Assembly: GCA_034520365.1 (NCBI GenBank)
Contig: JAXHNP010000006.1
Location: 1,288,501 to 1,352,500, forward strand
Origin: Desulfobacterales bacterium
GTDB lineage: Bacteria > Desulfobacterota > Desulfobacteria > Desulfobacterales > Desulfosalsimonadaceae
DNA: 64,000 nt
Reading direction: 5' to 3'
A program made the position numbers and the translations under genes. Positions 15,278 through 24,309 of the stretch are shown here, piece after piece. The notes beneath the pieces were generated by a model. The model worked only from the letters and a program-made list of their open reading frames with translations. It made no database searches and was not told where the DNA came from. Every line of letters starts with the position of its first letter. The stretch's first letter is position 1.

Positions 15278-16981
15278 ATGAAATTTTTGGGTAGTCAGCT
15301 ATCTGAACTTCTCAGCCAGCAGCAGACCCGCAGGAATCTGAAGGCACTACTCAAGTATGTGGTCTTTCTCATCGCGGTGGTCCTTATTTACGCGGTTGTT
15401 TTTCAATGGATCATGATCGCCGTTGAAAAAGAGGAACATTCGTTTGTTACGGGTATTTACTGGGCGCTTACCGTAATGAGCACGCTGGGCTTCGGCGACA
15501 TTACTTTTCACAGCGATATCGGACGCGCCTTCAGCATTGTGGTGCTGATGTCCGGGATCGTTCTCCTTTTGATTGTGCTCCCGTTTGCCTTTATCCGGTA
15601 TTTCTACGCGCCCTGGCTGGAGGCCCAGCTCCGCCATCGGGTGCCCCGCGCGGTTCCCGGCAATACCGCCGGGCACGTAATCATCTGCCGATACGATACC
15701 GTGGTGCGGGTTCTCATCAGAAAGCTTAAGGCCCTCGGTATCCCTTTTTTCGTTCTCGAACCGGATGCCACAGAGGCGGTAAGCCTTTACGAAGACGGGC
15801 TCCCCGTTATTACCGGGGAGATTGACAATCAGACGACCTATAAGGCGGTCCGCGTCACCGATGCGCGGATGGTGCTTGCCAATGGGGAAGATGCCGCCAA
15901 TACAAATATCACGCTGACGGTGCGGGAGCTAACGGCGAAGGTCCCGATTGTCGCTATTGCCGAAAATGTCGATTCCGTGGATCTTCTGGAACTGGCCGGA
16001 GCGACCCACGTGCTGCCGCTGAAACAAATGCTGGGCGAGCACCTGGCGTACCGCGTCACGGCGCAGCACGCCACAGTGCATGTGATCGGCACTTTCAAGG
16101 ACCTGCTCATTGCCGAGTTTCCGGTACAGAACACCCCTTTGGCGGGGCGCATAATCCGGGAAACGAATCTTCGGCAAATAACCGGTGTCAGTGTGGTGGG
16201 GATCTGGGAGCGCGGACGCCTGTTGCCGGCCAAGCCGGATACCATGCTGTCGGAATTGAGCGTGCCGGTGATTGTGGGGACCTCCGAGCAGATCGCCGAA
16301 GTCGAATCTTTCCTGGTGATTTACAATGTCAATTACAATCCGGTGCTCATCATCGGCTGCGGCAACGTCGGATATGCGGTTGCGCGGGCCCTGAAGCAAA
16401 AGGGAATCGCCTTTCATGTGGTCGAGCGCGATGAAGCGCTCAGGGAGCGGACCGCGGCCATTGCCAGCGAGTTGTTCATCGGGGATGCCGCAGACCGTAG
16501 TGTCCTTATGCGTGCGGGTCTGGCAGAGGCCCCATCGGTTGTCATTACGACCAACGACGATGCCATGAATATCTACCTGACCGTATACTGCCGGCGGCTG
16601 AATCCCGATCTTCGCATTGTCAGCCGCATTACCCATGAACGAAATCTCGAAGCCATCCACCGGGCCGGCGCGGATTTCGTCCTGAGCTACGACTCCATCG
16701 GGGCGGAATCCGTGCTTTCCTATTTGCAGGAACGGGAATTGATCGTCATAGGGGAAGGAATTGACCTGTTTGTCGTTAAAGTTCCCAAAACCCTGGCAGG
16801 CAAGCGCCTGGGGGAAGCCCGTATCGGCTCCGAGATCGGACTGACCGTGATCGCGATCCAGAAAGACGAGCAGATCATTACGAATCCGCCCACGGATGCC
16901 GTGCTCGAGCCAAGCAGCGAACTCCTTATGGTCGGAAGCACCGAGCAGCGCGATGCGTTTATATCCCGGTTCTGCGGCTGA
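15278..16981 (+). CDS. Potassium channel with two TrkA-N/RCK domains
   Basis: A 567-residue inner-membrane channel subunit: two membrane helices (about 26-52 and 82-105) around a pore loop with selectivity filter TLGFGD (about 69-74, a variant of TVGYGD), then two RCK units. The first begins HVIICRYD (about 134) and lacks a clean GxGxxG. The second begins VLIIGCGNVGYAVARAL (about 360) with an intact nucleotide-binding motif. Each has a TrkA-C part. Such tandem-RCK channels gate by ligand binding to the ring. ATG 15278 is preferred; a TTG at 15266 lacks a usable ribosome-binding site. It is divergent from khtTU, suggesting a potassium-homeostasis locus. Confidence 0.88.
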   Translation: MKFLGSQLSELLSQQQTRRNLKALLKYVVFLIAVVLIYAVVFQWIMIAVEKEEHSFVTGIYWALTVMSTLGFGDITFHSDIGRAFSIVVLMSGIVLLLIVLPFAFIRYFYAPWLEAQLRHRVPRAVPGNTAGHVIICRYDTVVRVLIRKLKALGIPFFVLEPDATEAVSLYEDGLPVITGEIDNQTTYKAVRVTDARMVLANGEDAANTNITLTVRELTAKVPIVAIAENVDSVDLLELAGATHVLPLKQMLGEHLAYRVTAQHATVHVIGTFKDLLIAEFPVQNTPLAGRIIRETNLRQITGVSVVGIWERGRLLPAKPDTMLSELSVPVIVGTSEQIAEVESFLVIYNVNYNPVLIIGCGNVGYAVARALKQKGIAFHVVERDEALRERTAAIASELFIGDAADRSVLMRAGLAEAPSVVITTNDDAMNIYLTVYCRRLNPDLRIVSRITHERNLEAIHRAGADFVLSYDSIGAESVLSYLQERELIVIGEGIDLFVVKVPKTLAGKRLGEARIGSEIGLTVIAIQKDEQIITNPPTDAVLEPSSELLMVGSTEQRDAFISRFCG

Positions 16982-17000
16982 TCCGGGGTTCCGCTATTTT

Positions 17001-17038
17001 TGCAACGTTGGTTATCCAAGTTGAGCGTTGCAGAATTT
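17001..17038 (+). terminator. Possible terminator after the channel gene
   Basis: TGCAACG pairs with CGTTGCA across about 18 bp that include TTGG/CCAA; it is followed by GAATTTT. The stem is short. Confidence 0.4.
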
Positions 17039-17142
17039 TAAATGAATTGATTCACACAAAAGATTCGGCTACCTTGAGGTGTTTGACGAGCGCAACATAA
17101 GCGCCTTGGACTGATTTTTTGCCGGAATGATGACGATCCATT

Positions 17143-17664
17143 ATGCCGAATAACCAGATAAACAGATATGCGCGCACAAGCCGATTGGTTCCCGCCTATA
17201 TAAAGGCCGGACTGCTGCTGCACGTGATGACCATAATGGAGCTTGCCGTGCTGGCGGCGTTTGTCCCGGGCTTGCTGTGGTTTCAGGCGGAATCTGCCGC
17301 AGGTGCGGTTCTTAACATGGCGATTTCCGCGTTTCTGATCAGCCTGCCGATTCTTTCCCAGCTTGACGCCCGCTCCCGCTTTCAGAGCTACAAGCGGGTA
17401 AAGGACAGCCTGGTTAAACACGGATTTGACCCCCGCATTTTAAGGCCGTTTATTAAATCCCGGTGCCAGCGGGATGCGGTTTTGGCGGCGGCCGATGAAC
17501 TCGGGTGCAAGCCGCAGTGCCGCAGCTATTTCCGGTCCAGGGGATACCGGTGGTACCATATCCTGCCGGATTTTGTGATCAGCAATCCAGGCTTTCTTGT
17601 CAGCCGGCAGTTCTGGCAATCCACTTTTTTCGCCAAAACTTACCGCTCCAAAAGTGAATTTTAA
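17143..17664 (+). CDS. Conserved hypothetical membrane protein
   Basis: I do not recognise this family. It has 173 residues with two adjacent hydrophobic segments (about 24-48 and 54-72), then a basic cytoplasmic tail with four Cys, ending FAKTYRSKSEF. The N-terminal part contains LDARSRFQSYKRVKDSLVKH. It is 9 bp upstream of the small carbonic-anhydrase-like gene and probably co-transcribed with it. Confidence 0.65.
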   Translation: MPNNQINRYARTSRLVPAYIKAGLLLHVMTIMELAVLAAFVPGLLWFQAESAAGAVLNMAISAFLISLPILSQLDARSRFQSYKRVKDSLVKHGFDPRILRPFIKSRCQRDAVLAAADELGCKPQCRSYFRSRGYRWYHILPDFVISNPGFLVSRQFWQSTFFAKTYRSKSEF

Positions 17665-17673
17665 GGATGCCAT

Positions 17674-18069
17674 ATGAGTTTCTGTACAGTGATTAATTGC
17701 ATGGACGGGCGCGTGCAGGTGCCGGTCATTAGCTATCTGCAGGACAGATTTAAAGCGGATTATGTGGATAGTATCACGGAGCCCGGGCCGAACCGCGTGC
17801 TCGCGGAAGATCAGAATTCGGCCCAGGTGCAGTCCATTCTTGATCGGCTGCAAATTTCGGTTGAAAAGCATCAATCCGTGGGTATTGCCATCGTGGGCCA
17901 TCATGACTGTGCCGGCAATCCCGCCCCCAAAGAGAAGCAGCTAAAGCACATTGAAGCGGCGGTCACGCGGATTGGCCGGTTATATGCAAATGTTGCAGTA
18001 ATCGGGTTGTGGGTGGATCAGGACTGGGTGGTCCATGAATTCGGCGATAGCCAGAGGGAGCATAAATGA
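17674..18069 (+). CDS. Small beta-carbonic-anhydrase-like protein
   Basis: A 131-residue protein with VINCMDGRVQ near the N-terminus and IVGHHDCAGNP at about 72-82. The Cys-x-Asp-x-Arg and His...Cys spacing resembles the zinc ligands of beta carbonic anhydrases, but the protein is much shorter than the usual 190-220 residues. Carbonic anhydrase activity is therefore only a possibility. It overlaps the following DUF169 gene by 4 nt (ATGA). Confidence 0.72.
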   Translation: MSFCTVINCMDGRVQVPVISYLQDRFKADYVDSITEPGPNRVLAEDQNSAQVQSILDRLQISVEKHQSVGIAIVGHHDCAGNPAPKEKQLKHIEAAVTRIGRLYANVAVIGLWVDQDWVVHEFGDSQREHK

Positions 18070-18875
18070 CAACGGAACTGGATCGATACAGAAAATACGG
18101 CGAGCGGATCGAAGCCCTGATCCGGCCGGCCACCTTTCCCCTGGCCGTTAAAATGATTCAATCAGAAACCGAAATTGCGTCCAAATATAAGCGGCCGTCC
18201 CGGGACTTAGGGATTCAGAATTTTTTGTGCCAGAATTTTAAGATGGCGCGCTGCTATGGCTGGACCATTGCCGTTACTGAGGCGGATATTAACTGCAAGC
18301 TTGCCCGCGGGGTATACGGCTGGGATGAGCTGACCGGCGAAGATAAGGAATGGGCGGAAGCCTTCAGCGTGGGCCTTTACGCAAAGGACGGGTTAACCGC
18401 GAACAAATTTGAGGAGATGCTTTATACCTTTGAAAACAAATTTGCAGGACTTATCATTTCCCCGCTTACCCGGACCAAAATTGTGCCGGACAGTGTATTG
18501 ATATACTGCCTGCCGGCCCAGGCCATGCGATTTGTCCAGGGATATTTGTATATGGAAGGCGGCGTCCTCGAATTTGCCGCTGCCGGCCGGGTGGGCTCCT
18601 GCCACGAAGGCGTGATTAAAACGATCCGGACCAACCAGCCGCAGTATGTCACCCTGGGAAACGGCGATCGCGTGTGGGGCGGGGCCCAGGATCATGAGGT
18701 GATGTTTTCCTGCCCGGGTGAAAAGCTGGATGTTCTGGTGGAAGGGCTGGAGCAAACGCATGCCGCGGGGCTTCGATACCCGATCCCCCAGTATATGAAT
18801 TATTCCCCGGGGTTTCAGGCGGATTTTGAAAAAGCGGCGATTTCCCGGGCCGGCGGCACCATCGAGAAGAAGTGA
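18066..18875 (+). CDS. DUF169 family protein
   Basis: A 269-residue soluble protein of the DUF169 family: LIRPATFPLAVKMI near the N-terminus, a Cys-containing NFLCQNFKMARCYGW segment, and KVGS-like GRVGSCHEG plus EVMFSCPGEKLD in the C-terminal half. The biochemical function is unknown; members are common in anaerobes. It is translationally coupled to the carbonic-anhydrase-like gene. Confidence 0.83.
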   Translation: MTTELDRYRKYGERIEALIRPATFPLAVKMIQSETEIASKYKRPSRDLGIQNFLCQNFKMARCYGWTIAVTEADINCKLARGVYGWDELTGEDKEWAEAFSVGLYAKDGLTANKFEEMLYTFENKFAGLIISPLTRTKIVPDSVLIYCLPAQAMRFVQGYLYMEGGVLEFAAAGRVGSCHEGVIKTIRTNQPQYVTLGNGDRVWGGAQDHEVMFSCPGEKLDVLVEGLEQTHAAGLRYPIPQYMNYSPGFQADFEKAAISRAGGTIEKK

Positions 18876-18886
18876 GGGATGACTGC

Positions 18887-18964
18887 CATTAACTTAAGGC
18901 ATTTTTACCCTCATCCTGGCCTTCTCCCGGAAGGAGAAGGGGTTGATGGAATCTTAAGTTAATG
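18887..18964. repeat. 78-bp palindromic element
   Basis: The perfect 12-bp ends CATTAACTTAAG and CTTAAGTTAATG enclose an inner hairpin CCTTCTCC-CGGA-AGGAGAAGG. It is non-coding, lies between two plus-strand genes, and is distinct from the CACGG family. Confidence 0.75.
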
Positions 18965-18987
18965 ACATTGAGTGAGGAATTATTTCA

Positions 18988-19419
18988 ATGAGCAGGGACA
19001 GGGATCAAAGGATAGCCGAATATATCCGGAAGGATCCGTTTGCCCGGTTTTTAGGGGCTGAGGTGGAAATTGTAAAGCCCGGGCACAGCCGGGTGAGCCT
19101 TACCATAACGGAGAATATGCTCAATTTTCACGGGGCGACGCACGGCGGGGTAATTTTTGCGCTGGGGGATATGGCCTTTGCCGCCGCCAGCAATTCCCGC
19201 GGCCAGACGGCCGTGGCCTTAAATGTGGGGATTAATTTTTTAAAGGCCACTGGGGCCGGGGATCATTTGGTGGCCGAAGCTGTGGAACAGGCCGCGGCCG
19301 GCCCGACCGCCCTTTATGATATCAGTATCCGAAATGCGCAAACCGGCGAGCTCGTGGCAAAGAGCCAGGACCTGGTATATCGTAAAAAGGAATGGTTTGT
19401 GCCGGATACCAAAATTTGA
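18988..19419 (+). CDS. PaaI-family hotdog thioesterase
   Basis: A 143-residue single hotdog domain: DPFARFLGAEVEIV, then NFHGATHGGVIFALGDMAFA with the HGG-x-(14)-D-type catalytic arrangement of PaaI thioesterases, and VALNVGINFLKAT. It probably hydrolyses an acyl- or aryl-CoA in the cytosol; the substrate is unknown. Confidence 0.86.
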   Translation: MSRDRDQRIAEYIRKDPFARFLGAEVEIVKPGHSRVSLTITENMLNFHGATHGGVIFALGDMAFAAASNSRGQTAVALNVGINFLKATGAGDHLVAEAVEQAAAGPTALYDISIRNAQTGELVAKSQDLVYRKKEWFVPDTKI

Positions 19420-19501
19420 CGGTCTCGTTCAATGCCACTTTTTTTCTAATTAATCCCAATACCTTCTGCTGCTGTCATTCCGAAGCGCGTAAGCGATAGG
19501 G

Positions 19502-19564
19502 ATGATCACCAAACCGTATTCAATGGAAAAGCTGCAGCAGGTATTAGACCAGGTGCTGCAATAG
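19502..19564 (+). pseudogene. Fragment resembling the end of a response-regulator receiver domain
   Basis: A 20-residue open frame reads MITKPYSMEKLQQVLDQVLQ. KPYSMEKL resembles the conserved Lys-Pro and final helix of CheY-like receiver domains. Nothing else of the domain is present upstream, so this would be a relic; the short length leaves chance resemblance possible. Confidence 0.4.
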
Positions 19565-19573
19565 TTTTTTTTC

Positions 19574-20461
19574 ATGCTGCATACCAAGCTGCCCTATATC
19601 AACGATAAGGAAGAGTCTTTCGTGCCTGCCGGCCTCCCGCCGGTTATTGATGCGCATGTACACGTGTTTCCCGAAGGTATTTTTTCAGCCGTCTGGCAGT
19701 GGTTTGAAAAGCACGGGTGGTCCATCCGCTATCAATTGAGAACAGGCCAGGTGTTCGAATTTTTGTTATCCCGCGGGGTCTCCCATATTGTGGCGCTTCA
19801 GTATGCGCATAAGCCGGGGATCTCGAGGCAATTAAACCATTACATGGCGGGAAAGTGCAGCCAGCATCCGAATCAGGTGACAGGCATGGCGACGGTCTTT
19901 CCGGGCGAAGATTATGCCGAAGAGATCCTGCAGGAAGCATTTGACGCAGGGCTTGGCGGATTGAAGCTGCATGCGCACGTGCAATGTTATGACATGAACG
20001 CCGAATATATGAATCCCCTTTATGAGTGCTGCCGCATCAATCAAAAACCGGTGGTCATGCATGCGGGCCGGGAACCCAAAAGCCCGGCCTATCCCTGCGA
20101 CCCCTATAAACTCTGTCGGGCGGATAAGCTGGAGCGGGTGCTACAGGATTTTCCGGACTTAAATGTCTGCGTGCCCCATCTGGGCTTTGATGAAATCACC
20201 GCCTACCGTCAGTTAATCGAAAAATACGACAATCTCTGGCTGGATACCACCATGGTGCTGGCGGATTATTTTCCCATTAAGGAGGTCATTGAGCTAAATG
20301 ACTACCGGGCTGACCGGGTGATGTATGGTACGGATTTTCCCAACATCCCCTATGCATGGGATCGGGAGCTCAAGCGGCTGAAGGCGGCGGATATACCCTA
20401 TGACCGGCTGGAAGGCATATTAAGCAAAAACGCGATGGATTTTTTCGGGATTTGTTTATAG
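19574..20461 (+). CDS. Amidohydrolase-2 family metal-dependent hydrolase
   Basis: A 295-residue TIM-barrel hydrolase of the ACMSD/amidohydrolase-2 family: IDAHVH (about 25-30, metal ligands), GGLKLHAHVQ (about 132), VVMHAGREP (about 160), VPHLGFDE (about 197) and YGTDFPNIPY (about 253, catalytic Asp). The expected role is hydrolysis or decarboxylation of a small organic acid; the substrate cannot be told. No obvious operon partner. Confidence 0.85.
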   Translation: MLHTKLPYINDKEESFVPAGLPPVIDAHVHVFPEGIFSAVWQWFEKHGWSIRYQLRTGQVFEFLLSRGVSHIVALQYAHKPGISRQLNHYMAGKCSQHPNQVTGMATVFPGEDYAEEILQEAFDAGLGGLKLHAHVQCYDMNAEYMNPLYECCRINQKPVVMHAGREPKSPAYPCDPYKLCRADKLERVLQDFPDLNVCVPHLGFDEITAYRQLIEKYDNLWLDTTMVLADYFPIKEVIELNDYRADRVMYGTDFPNIPYAWDRELKRLKAADIPYDRLEGILSKNAMDFFGICL

Positions 20462-20487
20462 CTCTGCTGAAAAAGGATCGACTTTTA

Positions 20488-21129
20488 TCACTGGCCTTGG
20501 GCATCCAGCAGGGCATGGTAGATGTCGGTGACGGCCATTTCCGAGATCTCGGCCATGGCCCTGCTTATGGCATCCACAAATGCGGCCGGCGTGTTTTCAT
20601 CGCAGGGTTTTTCCACCGTATAGGTTTTCTGAAAGCAGATCTGTTCGGCAATATTTCTTTTTTCCATATCCATCAGTGTCAGTGAAACCGCTGCCTTTGC
20701 CTGCCATTGGGCCGGCCGGTCATCCTCATAAAAGGCTTCCAGGTTTCCCACCAGGCGGTGGGTGGCGGCTTCCCCGCCATTGAAAAAGACCGCCCGGACC
20801 ATGTCAGCCGCCTTGAAATCCCGGACCAGGAATCTTGGCACCATCTGATCCGGCGGTAAAATCCATTGGTGATAGGCGTATTGGGCGGCGGCGTATTGGT
20901 CTTCCTGATAAATGATCTTTTGCGTATTATAGAGGCCGGAGGGCTGGAACGGGTCCACGCGGAGCACAAAGGGCAGGGGCGTGTTATTAAACGATACCGC
21001 CGGCGGCGGATAATCCAGTTGATAAAATTTGATCGGCTGGCTCGGGCCCTGGTTGCCGAAGCAGCCGGTCAGGGTCAGCAAGAAAACGATGAGTATGGCA
21101 TATACGTGGCGATGATTCCAATTTTGCAT
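20488..21129 (-). CDS. MCE-system auxiliary lipoprotein (PqiC-like)
   Basis: A 213-residue lipoprotein with signal peptide and lipobox LTGC (Cys at about 22). The body resembles ABC-type transport auxiliary lipoproteins: IKFYQLDYPP, LPFVLRVDPFQPSGLYN and a C-terminal helix SRAMAEISEMAVTDIYHALL. It is last in a minus-strand operon with mlaE-, mlaF- and mlaD-like genes, 5 bp after mlaD. It probably anchors the MCE ring to the outer membrane. Confidence 0.82.
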   Translation of the reverse strand: MQNWNHRHVYAILIVFLLTLTGCFGNQGPSQPIKFYQLDYPPPAVSFNNTPLPFVLRVDPFQPSGLYNTQKIIYQEDQYAAAQYAYHQWILPPDQMVPRFLVRDFKAADMVRAVFFNGGEAATHRLVGNLEAFYEDDRPAQWQAKAAVSLTLMDMEKRNIAEQICFQKTYTVEKPCDENTPAAFVDAISRAMAEISEMAVTDIYHALLDAQGQ

Positions 21130-21134
21130 GATGG

Positions 21135-22127
21135 CTATTCCCCTTTTCCGTCCAGCGCTTTGGCCGGCTGCGGCGGCGGGCTGAATATGAGTCTGGATGG
21201 CTGATTGATGAGCTCATTGATCAGCCGGTTTAAATTCTGGCTCACGGATTCCAGGTGGCGCAGGGTGATATTGAGCTGCTGCTGGAACTGGATGGCCTGC
21301 CGGTCGGTGGTGTTGATAAGCTTCGTGCCGGCGGCGAGCATCGTGGATGCATCGTTTGCCGCAGTTTGAAACTCGTCAATGGCAACGGCAATCTCTTTGT
21401 TGTGAGCGGTCATGGCCTGACCCACCTGCGTAACCGACCGATCCGTCTTATTGATCAGCTGGTTCATATTTTTTGAGGCCTGCCGGATATTTTCGCGGAT
21501 CGGCTCCCATTTTTCCGGGGCCATCAGCGCTTCTGCGGCCGTCAGGGTTTCCTGGATTTTTGAAGAGATCTTTTGAACCTGGGCGTCGGTCAGGGTCTGA
21601 TTGACATTTTCCAGGGTGATGGAGACGTCATTGGCAATCTTTTGGAAGTCCACCTGTTTGATCTCATTCATGATTTCATAGAGATCCGTAAACAGCTGCT
21701 GCATTTCTGACGGTTTGGTGGGAATTACCGGATGGTCGGGTTCGAAATCCAGTTGGGGCATGGGAACAATCTCTCCGGGCCGAATCCGCTCCATTTCCAC
21801 GAACATGATCCCGGTGATGCCGACTGATTTGATTTTCGCCACCAGATTTTCTTTATCCCGCAACGGTTCGCGAAGGTTCAGCACGATCTGAACAAGTTTG
21901 CCGTCCGGCGCCACCCGGATATCCGCCACCCTCCCGATGTCCACACCCCGGTATTTTACGGCTGAGTCCTTTTGCAGCCCCTGGACCGATTCGTCAAAAA
22001 AGGCGACGTACTTTCGGCCTTCCTGAAAATACTGGACCATGCCGAGCCATAGAATAAAAATGACGACCACCGCCATGCCGATGATGACAAAAAGACCCAC
22101 GGAAAATTGTGTCCGAACGGACGACAT
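21135..22127 (-). CDS. mlaD: MCE-domain periplasmic lipid-binding subunit (MlaD-like)
   Basis: A 330-residue protein with an N-terminal membrane anchor (about 9-28) and an MCE domain (about 38-120: YVAFFDESVQGLQKDSAVKY, RGVDIGRVADIRV), followed by a long helical region rich in heptads (about 150-310). The long C-terminal helix resembles YebT/PqiB-like or Mce tails more than the short E. coli MlaD. It should form the periplasmic hexameric lipid conduit of the adjacent ABC transporter. Confidence 0.87.
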   Translation of the reverse strand: MSSVRTQFSVGLFVIIGMAVVVIFILWLGMVQYFQEGRKYVAFFDESVQGLQKDSAVKYRGVDIGRVADIRVAPDGKLVQIVLNLREPLRDKENLVAKIKSVGITGIMFVEMERIRPGEIVPMPQLDFEPDHPVIPTKPSEMQQLFTDLYEIMNEIKQVDFQKIANDVSITLENVNQTLTDAQVQKISSKIQETLTAAEALMAPEKWEPIRENIRQASKNMNQLINKTDRSVTQVGQAMTAHNKEIAVAIDEFQTAANDASTMLAAGTKLINTTDRQAIQFQQQLNITLRHLESVSQNLNRLINELINQPSRLIFSPPPQPAKALDGKGE

Positions 22128-22164
22128 GTATCTGCTCCAAAGAATATAAATGTAAAGATAATAT

Positions 22165-22196
22165 GTTATTTAATACATGTGTTATTTAATACATGT
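22165..22196. repeat. Tandem duplication of a 16-mer
   Basis: GTTATTTAATACATGT occurs twice in direct succession between the mlaF-like and mlaD-like genes. It is AT-rich and of unknown role. Confidence 0.8.
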
Positions 22197-22221
22197 TGCA
22201 GCGGATTGCAACTCCATGTCA

Positions 22222-22998
22222 TTATGTAATGCTCTGGAACTGTTCTGCCCGGCGGTTAAAAAACTTTCTGACCATAGGGTTCGGGCTGTTGTTTTTTAAT
22301 TCATTCGGCATACCATCTGCAACAATCCCTTTGGCTGACTTATCAAGCATGATCAGCCGGTGGCCCAGGTTAAAAATGCTGTCCAGTTCATGGGTGATAA
22401 TGATCATGGTGGTGCCAAGCGACTGGTTGATATGCCGGATCAACTCGTCTATTTCCGCCGCGGTTATGGGGTCCAGGCCGGCGGAAGGCTCATCCAGAAA
22501 AAGGATTTTTGGGTTTAAGGCCATGGCCCGGGCAAGTCCGGCACGCTTGCGCATGCCGCCGCTGATTTCGGTGGGCAGATGATCCACATAGCATTCCAGG
22601 CCGACAAGGGAGAGTTTCATGCGGACCATGTTGGCGATTACCGCCCTGGGCAGATCCGTGAACTCGGTAATGGGCAGGGCCACATTTTCGCCGATTGTCA
22701 TGGAGCCTATAAGGGCGCTGCTTTGAAACAGGACCCCGAATTTTTTTAACGCGTTATAAAAGGCATCATCCGAACACTGGGTGATATCGATGTTTTCGAT
22801 AAATACATGGCCCTTCTGCGGCATCTCCAGGCCGATCATCTGCCGCATGAGGGTGCTTTTTCCGCTGCCGCTGCCGCCTACAATCATAAAAATTTCACCC
22901 GCTGGCACGGAAAAACTTATATTGTCCAGGATCAGATCGTCATTATAGCTGACGCTCAGATGTTTGACTTGGATGACAGGCGTATTCGGCATCTGCAT
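22222..22998 (-). CDS. mlaF: MCE-type ABC transporter ATPase (MlaF-like)
   Basis: A 258-residue ABC ATPase: Walker A GGSGSGKS (about 38-45), Q-loop, signature LPTEISGGMRKR (about 140) and Walker B ILFLDEPSAGLDP (about 163). It groups with MlaF/Ttg2A of phospholipid transporters. It lies directly after the permease gene with no gap, and energises lipid movement across the envelope. Confidence 0.9.
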   Translation of the reverse strand: MQMPNTPVIQVKHLSVSYNDDLILDNISFSVPAGEIFMIVGGSGSGKSTLMRQMIGLEMPQKGHVFIENIDITQCSDDAFYNALKKFGVLFQSSALIGSMTIGENVALPITEFTDLPRAVIANMVRMKLSLVGLECYVDHLPTEISGGMRKRAGLARAMALNPKILFLDEPSAGLDPITAAEIDELIRHINQSLGTTMIIITHELDSIFNLGHRLIMLDKSAKGIVADGMPNELKNNSPNPMVRKFFNRRAEQFQSIT

Positions 22999-24147
22999 TT
23001 ATCCGATATAGCTTCGAATTATGGCAAACATGGAGTCGAACAGAATGATCAGGAATATACTGTTTACCACCGCTGCGGTGGCCGCATGCCCGACCGCGGA
23101 CGCCCCGCCCTTTGCCTGGAATCCTTTAAGGCAGCCCACCCCGGCAATCAAAATAGCGAAAACGCATGATTTCATAAGGCCCCATATGAGTTCAAATACG
23201 GTGAGTGCATCAATGGTCTGGGTTATATAGGCGCCGGCGGTTAAATCCAGCAGGGTAATGCCGATTAACAGGCCGCCGGCGATGCCGAAGATGTTGGCAA
23301 ACGCCGTAAGAAGGGGGATGGTGATAAACGAGGCCAGCAGGCGGGGGATTACCAAAAAAAGCGTGGGGTTAAATCCCATGGAAAACAGGGCGTCGATCTC
23401 CTCGGATATTTTCATGGTGGCAATTTCCGCGGCATACGCCGAACCGGTGCGGCCGGCCACTACAATCGCCGTCATGATGGGGCCGAGTTCCGAGACCATA
23501 GCCATGGCAACAAGGGAGGCCACATAGATATTGGCCCCGAACTGCTGAAGCTGAAGCGAGGACATAAAGGCGATGATAAGCCCCAGCAGGAAGCTGATCA
23601 GGGCGACCACCGGCAGGGCATCCACGCCGGTGGTTTTCATGTAGGTCACCGTATCCTGGCCGCGGAGGGAGCGGGGGCGTTTAATTACCTCGATAGCAGA
23701 GAGGGCGATGGCGCCGATAAACGCGATCATAAACCGGATGCCGGCAAGCGCCTCAATGGCCGCTGCCCCGAATTCGACAATGATATTGCTTCTCATCCGC
23801 CCGCCATTCACGGAGCAGCGTTCGTCAAAATCAAAATTGACCAATGAAAGGGTTTTCTTGTAAGCTTCCGGCGGATTGATAATGCGGAATTCGGCATCCG
23901 GAATTTTCAGGGCATGTTTGAGTTCGAAAAGTACCAGTGCACCGTAGTCATCGAGCATCGAAATGTCGGTTAGATCAAAGTAAATGGGAAGGGCGGTTTT
24001 TTTTAATTCAGATGTGAGCTGCTTCAGGCATTCGGCTGCGGTGTCAATGGAAAGCCGCCCGCTTAACCGAACGATATTTCCGCTGCCTTCGTTTTCCTTG
24101 ATTTCATAATTCCAGGCGCTGGCAGTCTTTTTCATGGATTGCGGCAT
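22999..24147 (-). CDS. mlaE: MCE-type ABC transporter permease with N-terminal STAS domain (MlaE-like)
   Basis: A 382-residue protein. Residues 1 to about 115 form a STAS-like domain (IVRLSGRLSIDTAAECLKQL, IYFDLTDISMLDDYGALVLF). The MlaE permease domain follows, with FLLGLIIAFMSSLQLQQFGA, ELGPIMTAIVVAGRTGSAYA and five to six membrane segments. In E. coli the STAS protein is separate (MlaB); fusion to the permease is common in Desulfobacterota and other groups. It is first gene of the four-gene operon. Confidence 0.9.
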   Translation of the reverse strand: MPQSMKKTASAWNYEIKENEGSGNIVRLSGRLSIDTAAECLKQLTSELKKTALPIYFDLTDISMLDDYGALVLFELKHALKIPDAEFRIINPPEAYKKTLSLVNFDFDERCSVNGGRMRSNIIVEFGAAAIEALAGIRFMIAFIGAIALSAIEVIKRPRSLRGQDTVTYMKTTGVDALPVVALISFLLGLIIAFMSSLQLQQFGANIYVASLVAMAMVSELGPIMTAIVVAGRTGSAYAAEIATMKISEEIDALFSMGFNPTLFLVIPRLLASFITIPLLTAFANIFGIAGGLLIGITLLDLTAGAYITQTIDALTVFELIWGLMKSCVFAILIAGVGCLKGFQAKGGASAVGHAATAAVVNSIFLIILFDSMFAIIRSYIG

Positions 24148-24309
24148 CAGCTAAGTGTTGTGGTTTTCCAAAAAGCGGTTTATACCGCTGTTGCAGCATT
24201 TTTGCAGAAAGTAATCCAAAAAGGCATTCAAATTTCGGACAACAATACTATATAAAATTTATTAAATCAAATCGCTTGATCCTGAATTGAAAAATTTTCA
24301 ACTTTTGCT

